Notes: generated from the sequence alone by a model not told the origin. Shown: positions 1-10,376, counted from the stretch's first letter. The stretch: DNA of 64,000 nt from Cycas panzhihuaensis (GCA_023213395.1 CM041465.1:251541741-251605740), one strand, 5' to 3'. Numbers and translations are program-made.

Positions 1-262
1 CAAACAGATGACAAATGGAACCAAACAAGTTCTTTGGTGACGGATTCACAATGGCACATCAACGAGCTGAAAAACAGAACATCATATCATTTGCATCTAT
101 GCATGCATGCAAGATCTCCTCTCAACTGTACCCAGGGTTTTACCAAAAACTCTATGCATGCAAGGTTTATTCATGGCATAATTTCTCTAGAGAAACAATT
201 TACATAGACTTGGTAATTGACTTCAAATTTCACTAGTCAAAGTCTCAATGATTTTCAACACA
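1..262. other. Unassigned flank left of Copia A
   Basis: I recognise no gene here. A 73-codon frame starting at 15 has no family resemblance. The sequence is the pre-insertion target of Copia A: its last five bases ACACA are repeated right after A at 5463-5467. It has several ATGCATGC-type short palindromes but no other structure. Confidence 0.6.
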
Positions 263-466
263 TGTTAAATTCATGAGACAAAAAAGTGATGTGAAGGTAA
301 CTTGTATTGCAGTGAGACAATGTCTCCTTAAATATACATAAATTACAATTTGATTTGTAACCAACTCTCCAGAGCATGACACATGGCAGACAAAAAGAGG
401 GAGTTACAAAGAAGGGTTTATAACATTACCCTTTTAATAACTAGGATATAACATTATACTTTAACA
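263..466 (-). repeat. 3' LTR of Copia A
   Basis: This 204-bp copy of the terminal repeat starts TGTTAAATTC and ends TTTAACA on the plus strand. It is about 12 bp shorter than its partner because it lacks a short segment near the middle. The adjacent purine tract at 467-475 marks it as the 3' LTR of a minus-strand element. Confidence 0.95.
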
Positions 467-488
467 CCCTCTCTTAATGTTATATCCT
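443..488 (-). promoter_or_regulatory. PPT of Copia A inside an inverted repeat
   Basis: On the minus strand the polypurine tract AAGAGAGGG (467-475) directly precedes the 3' LTR, and plus-strand DNA synthesis would start there. The 14-bp arms 443-456 and 475-488 (AGGATATAACATTA and its exact reverse complement) enclose the junction, leaving an 18-nt loop. The same arrangement is seen in D, F, G and K with different stem bases. Confidence 0.8.
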
Positions 489-1967
489 CTTTCAGACCTA
501 TCTTATTTCTAAGAATTTAAAACCTATCTTTTCCAAGAGGCTTCGTCAATAAATTTGTAACTTGTGCTGATGTAGGACAATATGTCAAATCAATTTCTTT
601 ATTTTGAACTTTCTCCCTTATGAAATGATGATGTACTTCTATGTGTTTTGTTCTTGCATGAAGAATTGGGTTCTTGGTCAGCTTGATTGCACTCTAATTG
701 TCACAATTCAAAGTTGTTGTTATATATTGTTGTTGATCCAGATTTGCTAGAAGTTGTCTTAACCATGTTGCTTTGCTTCTGGCACTCACTGCAGATTTGT
801 ATTTAGCCTCTATTGAAGACAATGCAATGGTAGTTTGTCTTTCACTACTCCAAGAGATTGCTGCTGACCCAAGATAGAAGCAATAATCACTTATGAACTT
901 TCTTTGCTCTTTGTCTCCTACCTAGTCAGAGTCGTAGAACCCTGACAACTTTGTTGAATTTTCCCTCTGATAGATCAATTTTAGATCAATTGTTCTCTTA
1001 AAATACCTTAATATTCTTCTGGCAGCTTTTCAGTGTTTTATTTTGGGTTCTTGCATGTATCTCGAAACTAGACATATTGAATATGATATGTTTGGTTTAG
1101 TTAAAGTGGGATAGATTAGACTCCCAATTAATTGCCTGTACAGAGTTGCATTGGCTAAGGGTTCTTTTTCATCTATGATCAGTTTGCAGTTTACCTCCAT
1201 AGGTGTTGCACATGGATTGCATTTTTCCATCTCGAATTTAACTAATAAGTCTTTAATGTATTTGCTTTGGGATAGAGTGATTGAGTTCTCTAGTTGACTG
1301 ACTTCCAATCCCAGATAATAGCTTAGAAGACCCAAATCTATCATTTCAAATTCCCTTTCTAGTTGTTTATTCAAGTTTTTGATCGAGTCGCCATCGTTCC
1401 CTGTGAGTATCATATCATCTACATAAACTACAACTATGGTGATTAGTTCATTTCTTCTCTTTACATATAGGCTTGAATCAAAGTTGGAGCATCTGAAGCC
1501 ATTCTGACATAAGCGTTTATCTAATTTTCCATACCAAGCTCGAGGGCTTGTTTTAAGCCATGCAATGCCTTCTTCAATTTATAAACCATGTGTTCCTGTC
1601 CTTCTTTGATGTACCCTTCTGGTTGAGCCATGTAGACTTCCTCTTCTAGCTCTCTATTTAGGAAAGCACTTTTAACATCTAAATGAAATATTTTCCAGTT
1701 TTGTTGAGTGGCCAAGGCAATAATTGTTCTCACTGTATCCAATTTGGCTATAGGAGAAAATGTTTCTTCAAAATCTACTCCAATTGTCTGTGTATAGCCT
1801 TTGGCAACAAGTCTGGCCTTGTACTTTTCAATTTTTCTGTCTGCCCCTTTTTTGACTCTATAAACCCATTTACAGTTAACCATAGGTTTATTGGGCAATA
1901 GCTCAACTAATTCCCATGTCTGATTTTGGCAATTGATTGCATTTCTGAATCCATTGTTGTTCTCCAT
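480..1967 (-). pseudogene. Copia A reverse transcriptase and RNase H remnant
   Basis: Minus-strand frames at 1521-1967 and 1030-1413 give the RT_2 (Copia-type RT) domain: the N-terminal block with [27 protein letters not shown] and KALHGLKQA, then YLGLEV and the ATPMEVN segment. Translating across about 1400-1440 gives the catalytic YVDDM box intact. RNase H follows to about 480, broken by stops. The pieces lie in different frames. It would have made cDNA from the element RNA. Confidence 0.88.
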
Positions 1968-2218
1968 TCCGGTTGATCTTTTGCTTCTTGAAATGATTGA
2001 GGCTCAACATTGTTGCATAATGTCCGTGGTCTTTGACTTCTGGTTCTGTGTGTGAACAAATTTCCTTTCCTTTTTTAATTGTTTTGATATACCATCTTGG
2101 TACTTTTTTTTCTCTCTCTTGATTCTTCTTCAGTGGCTGATTCTTTTGATGGTTGTTCCTCTTGTACTAAATCTTCATGTTATATTGGTGAAGATTCTGA
2201 TGTTTGAGAGATTTCTTC

Positions 2219-3560
2219 TTATGTAAGTTCTAAGGTTTCTTCCATGATGACTTCTTGAGGTATTGCTTTTGATCCTTCTTCAATTTGTCTGAATTGAGAT
2301 TTGCTGTCATGATCATCTTCTTCATTAAACACAACATCTCTACTTACATAGATTCTATTAGTTTTTGGATCTATGCATTTATAAGCCTTTGAATTTTTGC
2401 TATATCCTATCAAGACACATTCTATACTTTTAGCATCAAGTTTTGATCTTCTTTTATCAGGATCATGAACAAATTCTTGACACCCAAATACTTTTAGAAT
2501 GCTTACATCAGGCTTCTTACTTGTCCAAGCTTCCTCTGGAGTGATTTGTTCTAGTGCTTTTGTAGGACTTTGATTTATCAAATAATAGGCAGTGCTGACA
2601 ACTTTTGCTCAGTAAGTTTTTGAAACTTGTTTCTCAAAAACCATGTTACAAGCCATTTCCATGATAGTTCTATTTTTTCTTTCAGCAACCTCGTTAGATT
2701 GAGGGGTGTAGGGAGTTGTGAACTATCTATGTATCCCATTCATTTTGCAAAAATTCAAGAAGTCTTTTGATATGTATTTTCCACCACCATCAGATCTAGT
2801 GTGCTTTATTTTAGCTCCGGATTCGAACTCTACTTCTGTTTTGAATTCCTTGAAGATGTCAAAAACTTCAGATTTATTATGGAGGAAGTATACCCATACC
2901 TTTCGAGTAAAGTCATCAATGAAAGTTAAAAAATATTTACATCCATTGATTGAAAGTAGAGTGAGAGGGCCACACAAATCAGTGTGAATCAATTCTAATT
3001 TATTTTGGGCATGCCAATTGCTTTCCTTGAATGGAAGTCAATGCTGCTTCTCAAACTATCAACCCTTGCAAACAAAATTTTTAGATGTGATGGGAGTTAG
3101 ACCAATTACCATGCCAGATTTCTCCAACAACTTTAATGTATCTATAGGAAGATGCCCATACTTCAAATGCCAAACTTTATTATCAAAATTCGTAATAGTA
3201 CATGCTTTTATTCCCAATTTAGGGTTTATAGGATTTGATAGCAATTTATACAGATCATTGCATCTTATGCCTTTGGCTGTTACATTGCCATCATTTTTCA
3301 TATCCATTACATAACAGTAGCCCTCTTCATCAAATACAGTTCTTAGCCCCTTTTTGCTAAGTTGTGATACTGACAAAAGATTTATTTTTAGATCTAGTAC
3401 AGGTAATACATTCCCTATTTTCTTTACATTGCCCTATAAATTGACAACTATGGTACCCACTCCCTTTATATCTAGTGGGTACTTATCTCCTAATTCAACA
3501 AATTTATCAGTGTTATATGCTTTTAGTAACTCAAACCAGTTTTCTCAATTGGTCATGTGA
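2219..3560 (-). pseudogene. Copia A GAG_pre-integrase and integrase remnant
   Basis: Minus-strand frames at 3059-3376 (VWHLKYGHLP, a histidine of the integrase zinc region), 2723-2992 (integrase core with MIHTDLCGPL, FIDDFTRKVW and the glycine-rich SDGGGKY block) and 2219-2581 (distal part with VFGCQEFVHDP and KCIDPKTNRIYVSRDVVF) form one Copia integrase. The aspartates of the core are visible but the frame is broken between the pieces. It would have inserted the cDNA. Confidence 0.88.
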
Positions 3561-3630
3561 CGAGAGGCACTTGAGTCAAGATACCAAACATCTTGGTCTT
3601 GTAGGCCTACAGAAAGAGCAGTGATGAATG

Positions 3631-4566
3631 CTATTTCTTCCTTCTCTTCCTCTGTCTGCTCCTTGCTATAATTCCCAATTGGGCGTTTCCCTCTCTAAAT
3701 GTCTGCTCTTCTTTGCGGACATTGATAGGGATAATGACCTGGCTGTCCACAATGATAACAAAGGTCGAAGGCTCTACATGTGCTTGAAAGATGTTCTGGG
3801 TTACAATAATTGTAGTAGATTCTTGTATCTCTTGGGCTACCACGTCCTCTGTTATCCTGCCATCTACCATAAGCAGGACTTCTAGCATCCGAAATCGTCC
3901 TCTTTCACGTGATTGACTCCTTCCTCTGGGACCCAGGTTTAATCTAGATACAAAGGCATCTTCGATCTCTACTATGTCTTCATAGTGCTTATTCCTCTGC
4001 TCTTGTCTTAGTAATAGACCAATTAATGTATCAAGAGACATTTTATCAATTTAGTTATTACTTGTTATGGTGTTGATGGTTACATCAAAAGATTTTGGTA
4101 GCTTACTTGCTACCATCTCCATTAGTTCTTGCTCTGAAATAGTAGCACCTGCACTTAGGAGATCATTTCTTATTGAAACAACTTTGTAAGTAAATGTAGA
4201 TATAGTATTAGATTCTTTCATATGCAAATTAAATAGTTCCTCCTTAAGGGCTATTATTCTAGACTTTTTCTTTTGACTGGATAGATTTTTGAAACAAGTC
4301 CATATTGCAGACGAGGAATTTAAATTTTCCACATACACGAGGAGAGGATTTGAGACTGGAGGTTTGAGAATAATTACACCTATATTATCTCTTTCTATCT
4401 AACTGGCTAGATCAACACTTGTAGCAACAGGTCAGGCTTAAGCTCCATTTGCAGTATTCCATGTGTTTTTAGCTCTCAGAAGGGTTTCTATCTTAATTTT
4501 CCAAATGTAGTAGTTTGAATCTGTTAGTTTCTCTTGATTAGACAAAGCTAAGATTGTGGAGGCCAT
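3631..4566 (-). pseudogene. Copia A gag remnant
   Basis: The minus-strand gag starts at an ATG at 4566-4564 (MASTILALSNQEKLTDSNYY) and continues in frames 4051-4338 and 3631-4041. It resembles the plant UBN2/gag family: WKIKIETLLRAK, then RIIALKEELFNLHMKE, then LPKSFDVTINTIT. Stops near 4380-4440 interrupt it. Past the gag body a basic, glycine- and arginine-rich stretch replaces a clear zinc knuckle. Gag of K (60340-60987) is the most similar intact piece in the window. Confidence 0.87.
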
Positions 4567-5235
4567 CCTTAAAACAGAAAATTGATCTGGCCAGTTTTGA
4601 CCGTACAACTGTATGGAATTCTGTACAAAAAGCTAACTGTATGGATCGGTACAATATATACCTCAAAAGAGAGATAATTTCTTGCTCATTACAGATCTAT
4701 AACTATTTTGTCAAAATAGTCTACAGAATGCTAGAAATTTAACTCAAAAGCCATAGAGGGGCAGCTAGAGTTTTAAAGAAAAATCCTTCAATTTTAATGA
4801 AATCTTCCACCAAATATCACAAAATGTGTCTCAATCTCTTCGATTTAATGATACTTAGATTATGCAACCAGATTTATTTGAGAAAATCAAAGATTTTTCA
4901 AAACAAAAAAGGAGAAAAGAGCCTCAAACCTGCGCAAATCAAAGAGGAGCAAAAACAACCTCAAAATGAGCCCAAATCACTTCATGTACGAAGAAAGAAA
5001 TGATGTTCGTATTGAGACAAACCTACTGGTCAATTTTCATTCAAAACTAAACACTTCGAAAAAGTCACGTCTGTACAAGATTGTACAACTCCGTACTGCA
5101 ATAAATTTTGCTGTCTTCAGCGTTTTTTTAAACTTTTTCCTTTATCTCCCTTGAGTTCTAGAATGATTTGATTTGATCTAGCCTAGAATCCTTCTTGCAA
5201 CTACAACTTCCTTGTCAGGCAGACAGACTAACCTG
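4567..5235 (-). other. Copia A 5' leader
   Basis: This is untranslated sequence between the primer-binding site and gag. It holds several variants of a short motif of the type GTACGgTTGTACaAc (for example near 4600-4640 and 5070-5100), also seen in the leaders of G (37750-37800) and K (61470-61510). I see no coding capacity. Confidence 0.6.
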
Positions 5236-5246
5236 CTTCGATACCA
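5236..5246 (-). promoter_or_regulatory. Primer-binding site of Copia A
   Basis: The minus-strand sequence next to the 5' LTR reads TGGTATCGAAGCAGG, close to the plant initiator tRNA-Met PBS (TGGTATCAGAGC). First-strand cDNA synthesis would start here. It fixes the inner edge of the 5' LTR. Confidence 0.85.
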
Positions 5247-5462
5247 TGTTAAATTCACTAAATAGAAAAGTGATGTGAAGATAACTTGTATTGTAGTGAG
5301 ACAATGTCTCCTTAAATATACATAATTCAATACAACCATTGCAATTTGATTTGTAACCGACTCTCCAGAACATGACATGTGGCAAACAGAAAGAGGGAGT
5401 TACAAAGAAGGGTTTATAACATTACCCTTTTAATAACTAGGATATAACATTATACTCTAACA
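5247..5462 (-). repeat. 5' LTR of Copia A
   Basis: This 216-bp copy starts TGTTAAATTC and ends TCTAACA on the plus strand. It matches 263-466 except for scattered substitutions and an extra segment of about 12 bp near 5328-5340. The flanking PBS marks it as the 5' LTR. Confidence 0.95.
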
Positions 5463-5467
5463 ACACA

Positions 5468-5846
5468 AACCTTAACAGGTATTTGCAAGTCCAAAATCAT
5501 CACTTTTACTAGTAAATTCGAATTCATGAAAATAATGTCATGTCATCACTCTTCTTGCATCTTAATTTCAACTTTTCAAAATCAACCAATTTCTCTATAG
5601 GGTAAACACTAGCTTTCTTCACATAACAAGGTAAATGAATAGTATTACCCAGTAATAATTTTGTCTTACATCAATCACAGTCACTGGCTTGGCACAACTT
5701 GCAACAATGATGGCCTTAGGGTTTCACCTTTTACAAGCAGAACCTCAATTTGGCAATCGGCTCTACGAAGCCACCTCCACATACGTTAATGGTAAACTGG
5801 TGAACCTGTAAAACATTGAGCTTGAGAGCCAACATGCTCTGATATC
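5468..5846. other. Unassigned sequence right of Copia A
   Basis: I recognise no gene. Its right end, near 5818-5845, reads as a minus-strand PBS (ATATCAGAGCATGTTGGCTC on the reverse strand), so this is probably leader of an old retrotransposon whose 5' LTR lies at 5847-6190. Confidence 0.4.
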
Positions 5847-6190
5847 ATACTAAATTATTTAACAAAGATTATCCAATATCAAGAACATTGAAACAAGCAT
5901 CATGAACATAATGGAAATAATATAACTGATAATCAGAATGTCTACATCATGATGACTTCATAACAATGACTCCATAATAATCTCCATCTTGACTCAATAT
6001 ACTTTACCTCACTCATTTATTTATACACCACAAGTGAGAATATGAGGATGAGGTGTGGGATATGTGGGACCCACCAACATCTAACACAACTAATGACATA
6101 TCACCTATTAATTGACCAGTAAACTATAGGCCACCTACTTGCACAAATGTGCATTACAATAATATTCTAATATTTGACTCTCTAAAGTCT
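5847..6190 (-). repeat. Probable 5' LTR remnant, minus strand
   Basis: The PBS-like sequence GCTCTGATATCATA immediately to the left, and a TATA-like box in minus orientation (TTTATTTATACACC near 6020), suggest the 5' LTR of a minus-strand LTR element. No partner repeat is in the window, so the right boundary is approximate and the family is unknown. Confidence 0.45.
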
Positions 6191-6307
6191 AATATTCTTT
6201 TTTTTTGTCCGTGTAGTTCTGTACGACTGTCCGTACACCTTTGCAAACCATGAAAACTTCAAAATGATAATCTTCACAGGTAGGCAACCCTGCTTTGATA
6301 CCAAAAT
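6191..6307 (-). other. Leader and PBS remnant, minus strand
   Basis: The reverse strand reads TTGGTATCAAAGCAGGGTTG at about 6284-6303, a primer-binding site abutting the LTR candidate at 6308. The rest resembles the leader type found in A, G and K (repeated GTACGAC / GTCCGTAC bits near 6210-6240). No coding sequence remains. Confidence 0.5.
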
Positions 6308-6590
6308 GATAAGCCTATAGATTTCTGCTCACTTGCTCTTTATGAAATTCTGACAGGGAAATACCTTCAAGCCTTGTTTATGCACAGAAATTCTAGACCT
6401 GAACTAGGTAAGAGGAGATGGAGGAATGAGTAACTTCTCTCTTCATTGATTTCCTTGAAGAATGTCTTGCCTATTTATACAAAAGTTGGTTTGTATGTAG
6501 GACAACTTAATGTCTACAAAAGTTGGTTTGTATGTAGGATCACTTAATGTCCTCAAAACTTTTAGAACTTTATGTTTAAATGTTAAGTAT
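6308..6590 (-). repeat. Probable 5' LTR, minus strand, with tandem duplication
   Basis: This stretch starts TGATAAGCC next to a PBS and holds a minus-strand TATA box (GTATAAATAGG on the reverse strand, near 6470-6480). It includes a 37-bp tandem duplication (6479-6515 and 6516-6552, 3 mismatches). The right edge is uncertain because the partner LTR is absent. Confidence 0.5.
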
Positions 6591-7072
6591 TGTACTTTAT
6601 ATTGTAAATGTTATGTACTTTATGTAAGGGTGCTTTATCACCTAATGTGCTAAAGTACACACCCACATTCTTTATAGTGAGCACATATTGTGACTTGAGG
6701 GTCAATGTACCCCTCATGCACTTTTGCACATGTGAGTGCACATGGGTCAAGGCGTGCATGCTTGACAAGTGTCAAACATGCAACCCCCCTAAGGTTCCTC
6801 CTCCCTATCTATATATTGGGACCATTTTTCATGTAGATTATGTGAGTGTGAGGTATTGTATTGTTATTCTGCTCATTTGAATACAAGTCAATCTTGTTAT
6901 TGGAGATAGGAACAATTCCTACTCCTCCATTTCTTTTGTCTTTCATATGCTTGGGTTTATGCTTGTTTGGTTGCTTATATTCATAGTGCTATTGATGTGA
7001 TGTTAATCATCCTAATCTCTTAGCATACTCCCTCTCCAAGAGATCCTAGGTTGTCTTGTGGTATTGGAGCAC
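6591..7072 (+). repeat. Probable LTR plus PBS, plus strand
   Basis: An AT-rich segment starts near TGTTAAGTATTG (about 6590), has a TATA-like box TATCTATATATTGGG near 6806-6820, and is followed at 7057-7070 by TGGTATTGGAGCAC, which resembles a tRNA-Met PBS. I tentatively read it as a plus-strand 5' LTR with PBS. It does not match the start of D's 3' LTR at 30330, so I do not assign it to D. Confidence 0.4.
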
Positions 7073-7099
7073 ATACCACCTTCATCATTTCATGTTAGA

Positions 7100-7405
7100 G
7101 TTGAATGGTCAACTCAACAAGAATTGATAGGGGGGGTGAATACACCTCGAATGATTTTTATAAACACTACAGGGCCTATGGCATTCGTAGACAACTCATG
7201 ACAACATATACCCCTTAGTCAAATGGGGTGGCTAAAATGGTGAACAAGTCCATAACAGAGATGGCAAGGTGTATGTTGAAAGAGAAGAAGGCACCCAATA
7301 TTTACTGGGCTAAAGCAATCAACATTGGTGTATACCTTATAAATAGAAGCCCTACAAGGGCCCTTGACAATATCACTCCTAAAAATGCCTAATCTAGTAG
7401 GAAGT
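7100..7405 (+). pseudogene. Copia D integrase, first piece
   Basis: Plus-strand translation from about 7120 gives the integrase core end (RIDRGGEYTS, then YGIRRQLMTTYTP, SNGVAKMVNKSITEMARCML, WAKAINIGVYLINRSPTRAL). It stops at the insertion point of element B, and the same protein resumes at 17948 and 22838. Gag and the integrase N-terminus of D are absent, so D lost its 5' part by deletion or truncation before 7100. Stop codons interrupt the frame. Confidence 0.88.
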
Positions 7406-7876
7406 TGTAGCATTCCCAAATGAAGAGGAAGTTGGTTTCTTAAGATAGGAGGAATTATTACCTAATTATATTTATTATGAAGTCTTTTTTTAAGAGAGAG
7501 AATTAGGAGTTATATAAAGAGAGAAATAAAGGCTATAAATAGGGAAGCCTTATTCATTTGTATTCAATCTCGAAGAATATTATTACTTGGGATAATGGCT
7601 TCATGCCATTAGGGCACATCTATGCCTTTTGGAGGATTGCTCTCACCTTGAAGAGGGTTTCAACTATTGCTGGATATTGTAGCAAGTTCTATTATTATTT
7701 ATCACTTCAACTTTTGTTATTATTTATCAATTCATGGATGTTATACTGCATGGATAGATGAACTATGTCTGTTGAGTGATATTTTATGAGGATTTACTAC
7801 TGTAAATGTATGTTGCCTGCTGTGAATGTTTGTTATTGTTACCATTATTTGTTTCTTGAGATTTGGTCTTGCTATA
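7406..7876 (+). repeat. 5' LTR of element B
   Basis: This 471-bp repeat is clearly homologous to 17463-17942. The last bases read CTATA rather than CTACA, a likely point mutation at the integrase recognition end. Confidence 0.93.
7534..7541 (+). promoter_or_regulatory. TATA box in 5' LTR of B
   Basis: TATAAATA in the context GGCTATAAATAGGG is conserved in both LTRs of B (also 17589-17596). It is placed as expected for the pol II promoter of the element. Confidence 0.6.
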
Positions 7877-8050
7877 ACTAGTATCAAAACCTTGTGCAAA
7901 AGGAGTTAAGTGGATCAGATCGCAAGAAAAATTATCATGTCTATGCTATCTCAAGCAAGTATAGAATCTGACCCAAGTTTGTGTTGAGAGGAGGATAGCT
8001 GCAATTAGGGAGATGAATCAAAACCATATTTTTCCAAATTCATGCCAATA
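7877..8050 (+). other. Element B PBS and leader
   Basis: ACTAGTATCAAAACC (from 7877) follows the 5' LTR after a short spacer and resembles a tRNA-Met-type PBS (TGGTATCAAAACC-like). The leader then runs to the Copia I insertion at 8056. Confidence 0.5.
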
Positions 8051-8055
8051 TTTCA

Positions 8056-8397
8056 TGTTAAGAAACATGAATAAACACATGCATGTTTACACTCCGTAGA
8101 ATGTTTACCATACACAACAAGCAAACAAAATAAATAAAGAACAATTACACAGTACACAGGATATATGTGGGAAACCCTTTCGGGGGAAAACCCACTACAA
8201 AGATCTATCGATCACATTGATTCCAACTTGATTGATTTGAATATACAAGGGACTCCAAGTTATTTCTAATCCCTCAAGAGTTGTCAACTGTTAAGAATTG
8301 TGACTCTCTGCATAACTTGCACCATTTTGTTAATCACATAATTAAACCACCACATTAACATCAACAAGTGGCTTAATAATTAACTGCCACGCTAACA
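8056..8397 (-). repeat. 3' LTR of Copia I
   Basis: This 342-bp repeat matches 13718-14059. It is bordered on the right by the purine tract of the minus strand (AAGGGGGGA at 8398-8406). Confidence 0.95.
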
Positions 8398-8412
8398 TCC
8401 CCCCTTAATGTG
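8351..8412 (-). promoter_or_regulatory. PPT of Copia I with weak flanking inverted repeat
   Basis: The minus-strand PPT AAGGGGGGA abuts the 3' LTR at 8397/8398. CACATTAA at 8351-8358 is the exact reverse complement of TTAATGTG at 8405-8412, again bracketing the PPT/LTR junction, but with a much longer loop than in the other Copia elements. Confidence 0.55.
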
Positions 8413-8429
8413 AATGCCGGAAACTTGCA

Positions 8430-9598
8430 GCAGTTTAATTATCACAAAGGCTTGGGCTATCCTGCTCCTTTATCATTGTTGATACATCCCCCCTCAAGGA
8501 TAACTTCTATGAGTCCCAATCCTATACACATCTTTGTGAATTGATCTTTAATAAGTTCTTTCGTGAAGACATCCGCAAGTTGATATTCACTCAGACAATA
8601 GTCGATCTGCAACTTCCCTGATTTGATCTAATCACAGATGTAGTGGTGTTGTATCTCAATGTGCTTCGTAAGAGCATGAAATTATGAATTCTTTAACAAG
8701 CGAATGGTACTCTGATTATCAACAAAAATAATTGGGTTGCCATTTGAAACTTCAAGAACTTCCAAGAGACCTTGCAATCATGCTACTTCTTTTGCACCAA
8801 CATTGAGTCCTTGATATTCTGCCTCTGTGGAAGATAACACCATTTTTTGTTGTTTCTTCAACTACCACAAAACAAATCCATTGTTGACACCAAAAATATA
8901 TCCAACAATAGATTTTCGATTGTTAGGGTCTCCTCCCCAATCAACATCAATGAGGCCATACAACTTTATTTCTTCACCACGAAGGTATTCAAGACCAAGA
9001 TTAAGTGTCCCTTTCAAGTACTTCAGAATCTGCTTGGCTGCAATTCAATGTGGTTCTTGAGAATTGTACATATAACAGGAAACCGATCCAACAACATAGG
9101 TGATATTTGGTTTGGTATGAGTCAAGTATATTATACTCCCTACCAATTGATGATACAATGTTCCCTCTATAGAAGGTTTGGCCATGTCTTTTTGCAACTT
9201 TGCGCCTTTAACACATGGTGTTACAACTGGCTTGCAATCCTGCATCCTAAACTTCTCTAGTAGGCTTTTCACATATTGAGTCTGCAACATCATGATTCTA
9301 TCTTCATTTGCCTATCTTGAATGCCTAAGAAGTAGTGTAGAGCTTTGAGGTCTATCATATCAAAGGTAGCTCCCAAATTGGATTTGACTTGAATGATAGA
9401 CTTATTATAGTTGCCTCTGATGATTAGATCATCCGCATATAACACAATATTGACTATTGAAGTCCTACTCCTTTTCACATATAGATTCGACTCTAGCTTT
9501 GTAGCAACAAAACCTTCTGACTTCAATTTGGCATTGATCTTATCATACCAAGCACAGGGTGCTTGTTTCATGCCATGAGTGATTTCTTCAAACGACAC
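8430..9598 (-). pseudogene. Copia I RT C-terminal part and RNase H remnant
   Basis: The frame 9290-9598 holds TRSTIVN-like sequence with the polymerase box YADDLIIRGN and HYFLGIQ. The frame 9045-9293 continues with YVKSLLEKF and ACTP-like PVVTPC, then the YLTHTKPNITYVVGSVS block. RNase H lies further left to about 8430 with stops. The overlap of the two frames by a few bases indicates a frameshift near 9290. Confidence 0.85.
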
Positions 9599-9609
9599 AC
9601 AAGATGCTC

Positions 9610-10107
9610 CTAGCCTTTCTTAATGAATCCTAGAGGCAGTGACATATAAATCTTCTCCTTTAGATCTCCAGTAAGAAATGCGGTCTTAATGTCCATTTGG
9701 TGTAACTCCCATCTATATGTAGTTGCTAAGGAAATGATCAAATGGACCATCGTTATCTTGGAGACTGGTGCAAATGTCTCCTCATAATCAATTTCTTCCT
9801 TCTGTTTAAACTCTTGAGTAACAAGCCTGGCCTTGTACTTGTCCACCTTTCCATCGAAGTAGAACTTTGTCTTATAGACCCACTTGCATCCAACTAGGTT
9901 CTTCTTTAGAGGTAAGGGAATCAAATCCCATGTGGCATTCTTCATGATTGATCCATACTCCTCCTCCATTGCAACTCTCCATCGTGGATCATCCTTTGCT
10001 TTGTCATACGAAAGAGGATCACTGGAGTTGTTGGTGTTCATCGCTAGAGTCTGACTAACATGTTGGCTTCTAGTTCTTCTATCATCAACAAAGTTCTGCA
10101 TCGCCAC
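9610..10107 (-). pseudogene. Copia I RT N-terminal part
   Basis: This is a 165-codon open stretch with WRVAMEEEYGSIMKNATWDL, LVGCKWVYKTKF, KYKARLVTQEF, YEETFAPV and MDIKTAFLTGDLKEKIYM, the N-terminal half of Copia RT. A stop separates it from the C-terminal half at 9598. Upstream it continues the linker after integrase. Confidence 0.9.
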
Positions 10108-10376
10108 TCTGGAATCCTCTATCGTCTTCCTTGCTCATAATGGTATAGAAGTACCTGGTGCTGTAGACACTTCTTCATGTGACGACTCCTCACTATTACT
10201 CTCTCCACTTGTTCCAACTTCCTCTTGAATTACAGTGACTGGCTTATTGTCCTCTTTAGTTGTTAAATTTGGAAATGGAAGTAGTGGGGGGTAAAAAGGT
10301 TCCTCTGGTGACTTCTTAGCATGATACGTTGATGACTCATCAAATTTAATATCCTAACTAATCATATTCTTCTCCC

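Larger units (their letters stand above)
263..5462 (-). mobile_element. Copia element A, complete but degraded
   Basis: This is a Ty1/Copia LTR retrotransposon read on the minus strand. Direct repeats at 263-466 and 5247-5462 begin TG and end CA, and the element is flanked by a perfect 5-bp duplication ACACA (258-262 and 5463-5467). Internal order from the 5' LTR (right) is leader, gag, integrase with its zinc region, reverse transcriptase and RNase H, the Copia order. All coding parts carry stops or frameshifts, so it cannot move on its own. PPT, LTR start and gag resemble elements F, G and K, so these four are close relatives. Confidence 0.95.

Noticed and set aside
1-236. 73-codon frame at the window start
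   Set aside because: No recognisable motif, no splice or promoter context; ATGCATGC-type repeats explain part of the composition.
5178-5378. Minus-strand 66-codon frame spanning the 5' LTR and PBS of A
   Set aside because: It overlaps the LTR/PBS junction of Copia A, which fully explains the sequence.
6590-7057. Candidate 5' LTR for Copia D
   Set aside because: It lies just upstream of D's integrase and is followed by a PBS-like sequence, but its start does not align with D's 3' LTR start at 30330, so pairing them is not supported.
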